NCBI GenBank assembly: GCA_018340375.1
Contig: JAFFJZ010000007.1
Coordinates: forward strand, 24,092,001 to 24,156,000
Reading direction: 5' to 3'
Source: Gonatopus flavifemur
Lineage: Eukaryota > Arthropoda > Insecta > Hymenoptera > Dryinidae
DNA length: 64,000 nt
Every line of letters starts with the position of its first letter. Positions within the stretch are counted from its first letter, which is position 1. The translations under genes were made by a program, and so were the position numbers. Below are positions 47,871-57,361 of the stretch, one piece after another. The notes below the pieces were generated by a model. That model had not been told where the DNA came from, made no database searches, and saw nothing but the letters and a program-made list of their open reading frames with translations.

Positions 47871-49335
47871 TAACCCATTAATGCCCATTGCAAAACTGCT
47901 TGGCCTACGGAAAAAGTAACTATTGGAAATAGGATATCTAGTTAGAGGATGAACATCCGCATAAAAAAAATTGTTCACAATTTGTTTGAACAATGGTTGT
48001 TTGAACAATTTGTTGGAAAAATCAATTTACGTGAACAAAAACCCCGGAATTGTATCCTACAGAAAATTCCATGCAAGAAACGATGGTTCGGTAAATTTTC
48101 AGCCATCGCAATTGTTGTAAATAAAAGTTATAAGCAATTTTGAATTCTTCATACACGTTGGTGCCCACGGCGAAACTGATCAGCTCACGGAAGGAGTGAT
48201 TATTGGAAATAGGATATCTAGTTGGAAGATAAACATTCGCAGGAAAAGATTTTTCCTACAATTTGATTCAACAATTATTTTTTAAATAATTTGTGGAAAA
48301 TATCAATTCACGTTGATGAAAATCCCGGTATCATATTGTACGAAAAATTTCATGTGAGGACCGGTGGTTCGGAAGATTTTCGGCCATCGCGATTGTTGTG
48401 AATAAAAAGTATAAACAATTTCGAATCCTTCATAACCCCTAGTAGAAATTTTGGACGGGAAAATATCAGGGCCTGATTTTCTGTAAGGTCTTCATCTGCA
48501 GGTTTCGTTACAGGGTTCCCTATTTCCCTCGGTTTTATTAAACTCTTATCCGAACTCTGTTGTACCTTTGCGTTACACCCCTATTTGGATCCTATTTGGG
48601 AAATCAAGTAAGGCTTTTGTAGGGGTCTTGTAAGATATTCCTTATTCACGGTTTCCGGATTCTAATCTGTTCAGGACCTTATTGAAAATAGGGAATGCCT
48701 GATCAAATTTCTACTAGAGTACCGTTTGCACTCACAGTGAAAGTTTTTAGTTCATGGGAAAAGTAATTAGTTGAATCAGGATATTTTACTGGATGATGGA
48801 ATTGATTGAACAAGGAAATATCATATGATACGAAAAGATCAAAATATGAGTGATTGCGTTGAGAATAATTTTCAGTGAAAAAAGGGCTCAAATCTAATTT
48901 TTTATGTATAACAATTGCGATGGCTAAACATTTTCTGAACTACCGATTTTTGCATGAAATTTTCCGCAGAATACGGTTTCGGGGTTTTCATTCCCGTGAA
49001 TTAATATTTGCAACAAATTGTTGAAACAATAAATGTTTAAACAAATTAAAAAAAATTTTTTTCATGCAGATGTTCATCCTCCAACTAGATATCCTATTTC
49101 CCATAATTACTTTTTCTGTGGGCCAAGTAGTTTTCCATAGACACCAACGGGTATGAAAAATTCGAAATTGTTTATGAGTTTTATTTACAAAAATTGCGAT
49201 GCCCAAAAACCTTCCAACCCACCGTTTCTTGCATGAAAGTTCCCGCAGAATACGATTCCGAGGTTTTCATTCACGTAAATTTGTATTCCTAACAAATTGT
49301 TCGAACAATAATTGTTGAAGCAAATTGTAATGTGA
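47871..49335. repeat. Inverted array of ~280-bp units, centre invaded by a MITE
   Basis: The anchor ATTGGAAATAGGATATCTAG occurs in direct orientation at about 47925 and 48207 (282 bp apart) and inverted at about 49085. A second anchor, CATGCAAGAAACGATGGTTCGG, appears near 48078 and, inverted, near 49230 and (diverged) near 48930. So two direct units face two to three inverted ones around the MITE at 48439-48717. Confidence 0.75.
48439..48717. mobile_element. MITE, CTAGTAGAAATTT ends, at the centre of the inverted array
   Basis: CTAGTAGAAATTT at the left is inverted at the right (AAATTTCTACTAG). Inner words AGGGAAT and ATTCCCTATTTC-like recur in inverted order. The terminus resembles that of 32676-32849. 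Confidence 0.75.
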
Positions 49336-49618
49336 CGATCCTCGTTATGATTTGAACCTGTAAAAGATGAATTCGATTAATACTGATAAAATAACTATGA
49401 AGGAGGAACGATATCCCTTACCTTGATTGCATTGCGCGAGCAATGCTACCTGGAAACATATCTCGACTGTCTCTTATGAATGAAACGACAAATACCTGAA
49501 AGTAATATTTTAATAAATATCGTGTATTCAATGAAGAAAGACAGGAACAATACAGCCTTACCCATCCGAATCACTCGGACAACTCGTTGCATAATAACCT
49601 GAAAATAATAAGATGAAC
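49336..49618. other. Spacer, no gene seen
   Basis: AT-rich; no repeat or exon recognised. Confidence 0.4.
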
Positions 49619-50114
49619 ATCCCTGGTGAAAATAGAAACTGAAATGAAGTGCAGACGAAAAGTATGGTGGAACGTAACAGAAGCGTTAATGAGAAGTGAA
49701 CAAAGAGTGAATGGAACGGTTTCTAAGAGTACTTGAAGCGAAGTTTGGAACGAAAAAGGCGTATAAAAGTGAGAGAGGATAAAAATTTTAACCACTTGGC
49801 GAGATTCGAACCCATGACTTTCATCATTGCAATCCAGCGCCTTACCTATTCAGCCATGGAATGCTATGATTCCTGACACTTGAAAACCGATACTCAAAGT
49901 CTGTATGAAATGATTCGCGTTACCTTTCATCGAACGTAACAGTACTCTTCCCGAAACGGCATTGAACGTTTCTAAAGCGTATTGATAACATATAATTTCA
50001 GTACTCTACAACAAGCAATTATTAAACGCTCCGGCAAGAGAAGATTGGAACCTTTTTATGTTTCTTGTCAGCTTCGAGTGCGCTCACTACGAGCGTATAT
50101 TTTCACCAGGGATA
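49619..50114. mobile_element. 496-bp element, ATCCCTGGTGAAAATA ends, with a tRNA-like core
   Basis: ATCCCTGGTGAAAATA at the left is perfectly inverted at the right. The interior carries a tRNA-like segment on the minus strand (49795-49865) but no ORF. It lies 24 bp from the mariner at 50139. No target duplication identified. Confidence 0.75.
49795..49865 (-). other. tRNA-like segment within the 49619-50114 element
   Basis: On the minus strand: TGGCTGAATAGGTAAGGCGC (A box and D-arm like), a TTGCAAT anticodon-loop-like heptamer (would read GCA), and the B box GGTTCGAATCT. The acceptor arm does not pair cleanly. It is probably a tRNA-derived Pol III promoter rather than a working tRNA gene. Confidence 0.55.
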
Positions 50115-50864
50115 TTAATTAATAATTATAGATAATATTGGGTATGAGAATAAGTTTCCGCCCTCTTGGAAAAAGTGTTGCTGCTGATACTATGTTTGAG
50201 TTCACTCAAGTGCTATACTTGTGATTTGGAAGTGTATATGTAAGGTGTCGATTGCGGGAGTTGACATTTGTTACAAGCGTAAACATCATTTTTTATCTGG
50301 TGTCAAAAATGACAACGTTTGTCCCGAAAAAACAGCATTTGCGGGAAGTTATGCTTCATTATTTTATTTGGAAGAAAAGTGCCGCTGAAACGTATCGTGT
50401 ACCGTGCAATATTCACGATGATCACGCTCCGTCTAATACAACTCGTGAAGAGTGGTTTCGACGATTCCGAAGTAGCGATTTTGACGTGAGTGATAAAGAA
50501 CGCGGAGGGGCACCGAAAAAATTCGAAGATGTAGAACTGGAACAATTATTGAAGGAAGATGCATGTCGAACCCTAGATGAGTTGTTTGAAGAGTTGGGTG
50601 TTGACAGGTCGACCGTCGGTAAACGCTTGCACAAGATGGGAATGGTCCAAAAAGCAGGTAATTGGGTGCCGCATCAACTAAAGGAGAGAGATATCGAGAG
50701 ACGTTTGGTAACGTGCGAGATGCTTCTTGAACAGCAAAGATGAAAGAGTTTTCTGCACCGTATTGTCACTGGCGATAAAAAATGGATCTATTACGATAAT
50801 CCTAAGCGTCGATAAAGTTGAGGGCTGCCAGGTGTACCAGGTCCATCGACACCGAAAACAAATA

Positions 50865-51079
50865 TACGGAGAAAAATAATACAATAAAAATGACAACATT
50901 GTCTAGTGAATTAATACTATGAGGTCTCATATCTTGAGAAGTACTCCTCAAATATGGAATAAAATGTTACAACTGCAATAATTTTTACTACATTCGGTGG
51001 GAAAGCCTCTGAGACCGTCAGGCAATTGTGACGACATTTGACAAAATAGTACTATCTTACTATATTATTTTTCTCCGTG
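50865..51079. mobile_element. Insert A: CACGGAG-family MITE (215 bp) in the mariner
   Basis: TACGGAGAAAAATAATA at the left, TATTATTTTTCTCCGTG at the right, TA at 50863-50864 and 51080-51081. Mariner codons continue across it (PKTN then IHASK). Only the ends are strongly inverted. Confidence 0.92.
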
Positions 51080-51189
51080 TATCCACGCTTCAAAGATTAT
51101 GTTGTGCATCTGATGGGATCAGGAGGGTGTCATTTATTATGAACTTCTTAAACCGTCTGGAACAGTCACTGGCGATCGTTACAGACTAC

Positions 51190-52243
51190 AGCTAATAAAA
51201 AAAAACTGGAAATTTACTGCGCAACTGGACTGGAAATTTCCAGTGCTAGTCCTGGGATATCGATATTCCAGTACATGTACAGATATTTTGTTGGTACGTT
51301 ACTGAAAATTTACCAAGCATAACTGGAAATTCAGTCCTAGTACTGGAATTTTCAAGTTTGGTATTGTGTACTGAAATTTTGCCATGATTTTGCGAAAATT
51401 TTGCTGGCTCGTACTACAATTTCACAGTTTTTGTGCAACAGAAAAAAGTATCCCCTCAATGAGGACTTGTAAAAAATTTCGAATTTAGAAAAAAAACTTA
51501 ATCGTGGGTATACTGGAAGTCTACAGGTTTTGAACTGCAATGTTCGGGTTGTGTGATGGACTTTTCCAGATTCTATGCAACGAAATTTTCCAGTTATGCT
51601 GGAATTTAATCACTGTCGCACTGAAATATTCCACTTCTGTTGGACTTCGTCATTTCTGGTGGGAAAAATTTCAAGTCTTTATATTAAAAATTTCCTGATT
51701 GAGATTTTGAATAATATTTGTAATTGTAGCAAATAAAATTGATATATGAGGTTTTTCAAAGATTTATTTTTTTGTGTATTCTAGATATGAAGCATATGTA
51801 GTAACCCAAGCTGGCCTTCCAATATGTCGCGCTATAGCTCGTCGGTTAGGTCTTGGGTTTCAGTTGGTAGGCAGATAGAAAAATGTAGGTTCAAATCCCG
51901 TTAGGTAGACATGACTTTCTGTCCATCCACATGAACGATCCAGTTTCTCAGTCATCTTGAAACACAAGGACCGTGCAAAATCACTTTGTGTGAGCAATTT
52001 TTTTTCAATTTTCATGAATATTTCCAGCATTAATTTTCCAGTACATGTCCTGGAAAAGTCCAGTTCGTGTACTGAAAAATTCCAGTACTGGGGCTCAGCA
52101 AATTTCCAGTTCTGATGCTGAAATTCCATAACATTTGTACTGAATTTTCGCAGTACAAATGTGCTGAAATTTTCCGGTACATGCACAGGTTAATAACTTC
52201 CAGTACATTTACTGGAATTTTCCGGTGAACCTTTTTTACAGTG
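51190..52243 (-). mobile_element. Insert B: 1,054-bp element, CACTGTAAAAAA-type ends, inverted copy of insert C
   Basis: The right end TTTTTTACAGTG is intact; the left end (CAGCTAATAAAAAAAAACTGG) is mutated. TA at 51188-51189 and 52244-52245; mariner codons GDRYRL and RLNRALKEK join across it. Internally it is dense in the words CAGTAC and ACTGGAA and holds a tRNA-like segment. The sequence is the reverse complement of insert C over nearly all its length. Confidence 0.92.
51833..51898 (+). other. tRNA-like A box/B box in insert B
   Basis: TATAGCTCGTCGGTTAGG (A box with D-arm) and GGTTCAAATCC (B box) about 38 bp later, with a second D-arm-like CAGTTGGTAGGC between them. Flanks do not form an acceptor stem. 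Confidence 0.65.
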
Positions 52244-52444
52244 TACGTTTGAATCGAGCTCTGAAAGAAAAACGACCGGAATGGGACGGTAGACATGATA
52301 AACTTATCTTGCAGCATGATAATGCTAGGCCACATGTTGCTCAACCTGTTCAAAAATATTTGGAAGGAGTGAATTGGGAAATCTTGCCCCACCTGCCGTA
52401 TTCCCCAGAAATTGCGCCTTTGGATTGTCATCTATTTTGATCTA

Positions 52445-53547
52445 CACTGTAAAAAAATTTCACCGGAAAATTCCAGTACATGTACTGGAAGTCATTAACC
52501 TGTACATGTACCGGAAAATTTCAGCACATTTGTACTGCAAAAATTCAGTGCAAACGTTATGGAATTTCCGCATCAAAACTGGAAATTTTCTGAGCCTCGG
52601 TACTGGAATTTTTCAGTACACGAGCTGGACTTTTCCAGGACATGTACTGGAAAATTAATGCTGAAAATATCCATGAAAATTGAAAAAAAATTGCTCACGC
52701 AAAGTGATTTTGCAGGGTCCTTGTGTTCCAAGATGATTGAGAAACTTTTGATCGTTCATTTGGATGGACAGAAACTCATGTCTACCTAACAGGATTTGAA
52801 CCCACACTTTTCTACCTGCCTACCAACTGAAACCTAAGACCTAACCGATGAGCTATAGCGCGACATGTTGGAAGGCCAGCTTGGGTTACTACATATGCTT
52901 CATATCTAGAACACAAGAGGATAAGTCTTGGAAAAACCTCATATATCAATTTCATTGGCTACAATTACAATTATTATTCAAAATCTCAATCAGGAAATTT
53001 TTAATATAAAGACTTGAAATTTTTCCTGCCAGAAATGACGAAGTCCAATAGAAGTGGAAAATTTCAGTGCAACAGTGATTAAATTCCGTTGCATAGCAAC
53101 TGGAAAATTCCATCACACGACCTGAAAATTGCAGTTCAAAACCTGTATAATTCAATTGCATAGTAACTGGAAAATTCCATCACAAAACCTGAGAATTGCA
53201 GTTAAAAACCTGTATAATTCCAGTATACCAACGATTAGGTTTTTTTTTCTAAATTCCAAGTTTTTTCTCAAGTCCTTTTTGAGGGAATATTTTTTTTTGG
53301 TGCACAAGAACTATAAAATTGTAGTACGAGCCGGTAAAATTTTCGCGAAATCATGGCAAAATTTCAGTACATCATCTCAAACTTGAAAATTCCAGTACAA
53401 TGACTGAATTTTCAGTTATGCTTGATAAATTTTCAGTAACGTAACAACAAAATCTCTGTACATGTACTGGAATATCCATATTCCAGTACTAGCACTGGAA
53501 ATTTCCAGTCCAGTTGCACAGTAAATTTCCAGTTTTTTTTTACAGTG
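52445..53547 (+). mobile_element. Insert C: 1,103-bp element, CACTGTAAAAAAA ends, TA duplication
   Basis: CACTGTAAAAAAA at the left and TTTTTTTTACAGTG at the right, TA at 52443-52444 and 53548-53549. It is dense in TCCAGTAC/GTACTGGAA words, including TCCAGTACATGTACTGGAA palindromes. It carries the same tRNA-like segment as insert B, in opposite orientation. No ORF with family resemblance. Confidence 0.93.
52792..52857 (-). other. tRNA-like A box/B box in insert C
   Basis: Reverse complement of the segment at 51833-51898: B box at 52792-52802, A box at 52840-52857. Conserved between two copies that are diverged elsewhere. Confidence 0.65.
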
Positions 53548-53792
53548 TATGCAATCAGCCCTTACTGGAGAGCGGTTTACTTCTTACGAAAGTGTCGAAA
53601 AATGGCTCAATGAATGGATCGAGTCAAAAGGACCTGCTTTTTTTCTCCGAGGAATCCGTATGCTGCTTGAAAGATGGGCAAAAGTGGTCGCTTCCAATGG
53701 CGCATACTTTGAATAACATCATGTAATAATCCATTGTTTGAATAAAAATCAACTTTGCTTCAAAAAGGGCGAAAACTCATTCCCATATCCAA

Positions 53793-54170
53793 TATAATAA
53801 GAAAATGGGTGAGAAAATAGAAACTTACCATAGAGACAAACCCGATCCGCGGTTATCTGCACATCGAAGTGACAAATAGTAAACCAATACAGGCGACCAT
53901 CTTGGATTTTTTCAACGCATCGCGCAAGCGCGCGAATAACATAGGAAAGGAAGAGAGTAGAAAAAGACACGCCTATACGTTTATGACAAACTCCGAGATC
54001 CGATAGGTTCGCTAGTGTTTTCCACGTTGGAGTTTATTCTTAGCATGTTATAAGTTATAACAAGATAGCAGAGGAGAAATTCATCATTTCTCGACTTCTC
54101 CTGCTTGGAAACCGCCAGCTGGTGTCCTGGTGTTACCTCCTGGTAAGCACTTTTTATCATCCTAGAAGTC
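53793..54170. other. Spacer, no gene seen
   Basis: No element recognised; short open frames only. Confidence 0.4.
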
Positions 54171-54360
54171 GGGACCCAGATTCGAGACCGCTTTTACCCT
54201 CTCCATTGACCACTTCCCCTTTCTCCCACCATGCGGAATAAGTTGGGCGAGCGAGAGAGTGATAGTCATTCTTTCTCTGTCACTCTCCCGACTTATTCCG
54301 CATTGTGGAAGAAAGGGGAAGCGGTCAATGAGGTGAGTAGAACGGTCTCGAATCTGGTGT
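54171..54360. repeat. 190-bp inverted repeat (hairpin) with ~90-bp arms
   Basis: CCAGATTCGAGACCG and, further in, ACTTCCCCTTTCT, ATGCGGAATAAGTTGGG and GAGAGAGTGA are mirrored on the right around TAGTCATT. It is GC-richer than the surroundings. Probably a MITE; the open frame over it is a by-product of the symmetry. Confidence 0.85.
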
Positions 54361-54587
54361 CACTGGTCGGGACTCGGGACCTGTGTTGCCAAAAACAAAG
54401 GAACAAGAGCACAGAGACGGGGTACAGTAATGCCAGGAAAGACGGTGTGGACCGAAAAAGTGTGGTCCTGGTCAAGCCCACTCGACATTTGCAGAGGTAA
54501 ACTCTGGAGAAATTTTCTTCCGACAAAAAGTATTATTTTGTTAATTTATGAATATACGTAATTTTCTTGATTTCTCTCGGTACAGAA

Positions 54588-54764
54588 TATAGCTGAAATG
54601 ATCTCAGCAATATTCCAGAATATCTCCAGAATATTGCAAAGTAGGTAACATAAGACATTGTGAAGATACTCTAACAACATCTTTGAGATGATCTCCGCAA
54701 AAAAAATTGCGAATTTCAAAGTAATATTCTGGAGATATTGCTAGAATATTTTGTGCTATGTGGG
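54588..54764. mobile_element. MITE end, TGTGCTATGTGGG terminus, AATATTC-rich
   Basis: TCTCAGCAATATTCCAGAATA at the left (in part) is inverted near the right end (AATATTCTGGAGATATTGC), which closes with TGTGCTATGTGGG. Same family as the element end at 47684. Confidence 0.65.
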
Positions 54765-55038
54765 CGATCATTCAATTTGAATGAAGCAAAATATTGTAAA
54801 ATCAATGTAAACAAATCAAAACCTCGTATATTATGGATTGATATAAACGAGGAAGTAGGAATGATCATTCCTAAAGAATATCATATACCATCGCACATGA
54901 AGTATCGTGTTTCTTTCGCGCGTCAAAGAATATATGCACGTGGGCATACGCTTTTGTACTAGAATGTGAGTCATCGGCGCTGTATTAATTCCCGATGCAT
55001 AATTTCCTGTACAGTTTTCCTAGATTCACATAGAAATG

Positions 55039-55082
<44 letters not shown>

Positions 55083-56149
55083 TTGAAAATTTTGTGTAAA
55101 TGTGTTAAAAAATCCGTGTGTCATGAATTTTTTGTTAAATATTCAACACAACCACGTGTAACTTCTACAGACAGTCCTTTTGTAATCAGGTCTCAACTGA
55201 TTTATAATGTGAAATCATTCAAACAAGTGAAAAAAAGTGTCAAAATGACACAAATCTTATTCAACTCAAGATTGAACATAAAAATTGTGTTATTCTCAAC
55301 TACCAAGGGGAGATTGCTAGTGGTGGGAGCTATTTTTTTATGAAACTTCTATGTATGTGTAACTTTAGTAGTCGTCGGAAGAACTATTCATTCATTTTGG
55401 TTTTAGCTTTCATTCTAATGGAAATTCGTTTTCTAGATATGTGAATTTGAAGATACAGTGTGAGTTGATATACGCAAAGAAAGTACACTCAATCAAAGGA
55501 CCGGCAGTGGTTTGAGTGATACAGCTTTAACATTCGGTCCCGACGATCCATGTTCAATGCTCATTGAAGTACTGTTTTTTTTCAATTTATTCTTATGCAT
55601 TGTTTCAACACGAAAAAAGTGTGATTCTCACATTTGATTGATGTGAAAAAATCCATAAATTACACTTGTGAACTGTTGATTCATTCCTTATTTTGAATTT
55701 CATTTGACAGTACTTATTCGTTGAATTTACACGATCGGAAATTCCAATAAAAATTTTATCAACATCTTTTTGGGTTATATTATTTACATCGAGCTTGAGT
55801 TATTAGCTAACACAAATACATTATGTGATATCGACACAAAAATATGTGTGGACCGTTTGAGACATGTGAAATGTGTTGAATTGACCACAAAATTTCCAAC
55901 TGTGTGTAAGCGAATTGAAAATGACTCAGTTCTGAACTTTGGGGAACTTTTTTTCCATGCAGAATAATATGAAATTTGATAAGAATGATTGAAAACAAAG
56001 TGAAATCGAATAAATTATCATGACATTATCATTACATCATCGATGCGGGGATGATTGAGTCTATCGTGAAAGTTAGGGAGTATTTGGATCGCGATAGTAT
56101 TGGTTATAGAGTACTATCACCATGTGGTTGATATGCCTTATGTGCACAT
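54765..56149. other. Intergenic DNA without a recognisable gene
   Basis: Holds the AT microsatellite at 55039-55079; otherwise no exon or element I can support. Confidence 0.45.
55039..55079. repeat. (AT)n microsatellite, ~41 bp
   Basis: Uninterrupted AT dinucleotides after an ATAC lead. Confidence 0.95.
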
Positions 56150-56300
56150 GTACATCCAACGCACGCTTGCGCAGTCGACGTCGAGTGTTTCCTCTTCCAG
56201 ACAGCTCGCCGCTTCGTGGGTGCATCTCGGAACGGTGATATGGTAGTTCGCGGTCGTCTCTACAGCAGGCTCATTAGTCGTCCAGTATCCAGTGATACAT
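56150..56300 (+). promoter_or_regulatory. GC-richer stretch, possible promoter/5' UTR of the GPCR gene
   Basis: CpG-rich (ACGCACGCTTGCGCAGTCGACG, in part), in contrast to the AT-rich flanks, about 400 bp upstream of the first ATG of the receptor exon. Insect promoters often show such a local rise. No TATA box or start site can be proven by eye. Confidence 0.25.
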
Positions 56301-56697
56301 TATTATTTAGTTCGTGGATATAACTGAATATATCTATTATATCTATCAAAAATCACCAAAAATCCTCCATAGAATCGAACGGAATCATTCCATTCAATTT
56401 GTTATCAAACTATTTGAAATTTCACTTGTTCTTTGATCATTGTTCGCGAACAAAACTTTCTTCATCGATCTTTTTGAGAGTGAAAATCACGAGAATAAAT
56501 GAAAATGTAGAGAATAATCTAATGATGAATGACAAAACTTGAAGAACACTATTCGAAACAAAACAAAGACAGCATATATTGATAACAACGATTTGTGGAA
56601 GGGAAGGACACGGAATTCGAACTTCGTTCCTACGGTATACACCTGCGGAATAGAAACCGGAGATTCAAAGTCCATCCTTCGGTACCCTCAATCCCCA

Positions 56698-57361
56698 ATG
56701 CTACAACCACCACCCTTAATTGAAATGGCGTCTTTACGCCTACCAGAATCCGAAGAATTTGATGTTGACAGTAGACGCCGTAGTAATAACGGTAACGTAG
56801 TACCAACAACCGTAGCTGCAGCTGCGGCAGCTGTCGTGGCTGTTGTACCACCTGGCCTTGGTAGTAGCATTAATATAAGCAACAACATTGTTGGTGTAAT
56901 AGGTGATAGTAACAGTAATAGCAATAGTGGTAGTGTTGGAAATGGTGAAAGTGTTGACGGTACGTTGGGCCGAATGAGGAATGACCTTGGTGATTATTTG
57001 AACAATTTGTTGAGCGAGGCCATGACGACAGTGGTACCGAAAGAAGAAGGCACCATGGAGGATTCTATTCAAGGATTGTTCAATGCGAGTAGGGGTGCGG
57101 TCGATGAACTATCAACTTCCGTCGAGGAAATACCTGATCGTCTTTATAGACATAGTATGGCTATGTCAGCTGTTTATTGCGTTGCTTACGTATTGGTGTT
57201 TGTTGTTGGGCTGATCGGCAACAGTTTTGTCATAGCTGTTGTCTACAGATCACCGCGTATGAGGACCGTCACCAATTTCTTCATCGTTAATCTCGCTGTG
57301 GCTGATGTCTTGGTCATCGTTTTTTGTCTACCGGCTACTCTCATGAGCAACATTTTTGTTC
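56698..57361 (+). CDS. SIFaR: Peptide GPCR, first coding exon; probable SIFamide receptor
   Basis: 221 codons plus one base, with donor GTAAGT at 57362. The N-terminal tail is about 150 residues, with an Ala/Val run (TVAAAAAAVVAVV), Asn/Ser-rich segments and NIS and NAS glycosylation sites. TM1 runs from about residue 154 to 178 (VVGLIGNSFVIAVV, Asn1.50 at 175). RSPRMRTVTNFFIVNLAVAD then leads into TM2 with Asp2.50 at 203 and FCLPATLMSNIFV at its end. The loop plus TM2 sequence closely matches insect SIFamide receptors, the RFamide/NPFF-type class A branch. The next codon begins with C, fitting the Pro that follows V in relatives. The start at 56698 is the first in-frame ATG; the frame stays open upstream without an ATG. 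The remaining exons lie beyond the window. Confidence 0.85.

Larger units (their letters stand above)
50309..53716 (+). pseudogene. mariner transposase in four pieces with several stops
   Basis: ATG at 50309 opens MTTFVPKKQHLREVMLHYF. The helix-turn-helix (TLDELFEELGVDRSTVGKRL) and the linker motif WVPHQL are followed by a stop and then HRIVTGDKKWIYYDNP with the first Asp. The pieces after each insert resume at once: LCIxWDQEGVIYYELLKP (with a stop where a Trp is expected), LILQHDNARPHVA with the second Asp, SPEIAPLDCHLF with the third Asp, then ERFTSYESVEKWLNEWIESK and ERWAKVVASNGAYFE. The normally conserved SPD is SPE. Clearly inactive. Confidence 0.93.
50139..53792 (+). mobile_element. mariner transposon broken by three TA-site insertions
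   Basis: TTGGGTATGAGAATAAGTTT at the left corresponds to the inverted AAACTCATTCCCATATCCAA at the right; TA on both sides. Removing the three inserts (50865-51079, 51190-52243, 52445-53547) with one TA each leaves about 1,276 bp, the normal mariner size, and restores a continuous homologous reading region. Confidence 0.93.

Noticed and set aside
48439..48717. Same family as the CACGGAG MITEs
   Set aside because: The terminus is CTAGTAGAAATTT, shared instead with the nested element at 32676-32849.
7304..49865. Functional tRNA genes at 7304, 49795, 51833 and 52792
   Set aside because: Boxes A and B are recognisable, but acceptor stems do not pair and each lies within a repeat element. Called tRNA-like only.
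54231..54500. 89-codon ORF on the + strand
   Set aside because: Half of it lies in a hairpin repeat and it shows no family resemblance.
47684..54764. A single 7-kb transposon bounded by the TGTGCTATGTGGG termini
   Set aside because: The right end has a plausible local partner (54588-54764) and no common target duplication was seen. Left as a question in the findings.
56539..56697. N-terminal extension of the GPCR ORF
   Set aside because: The frame is open but has no ATG upstream of 56698; more likely 5' untranslated.
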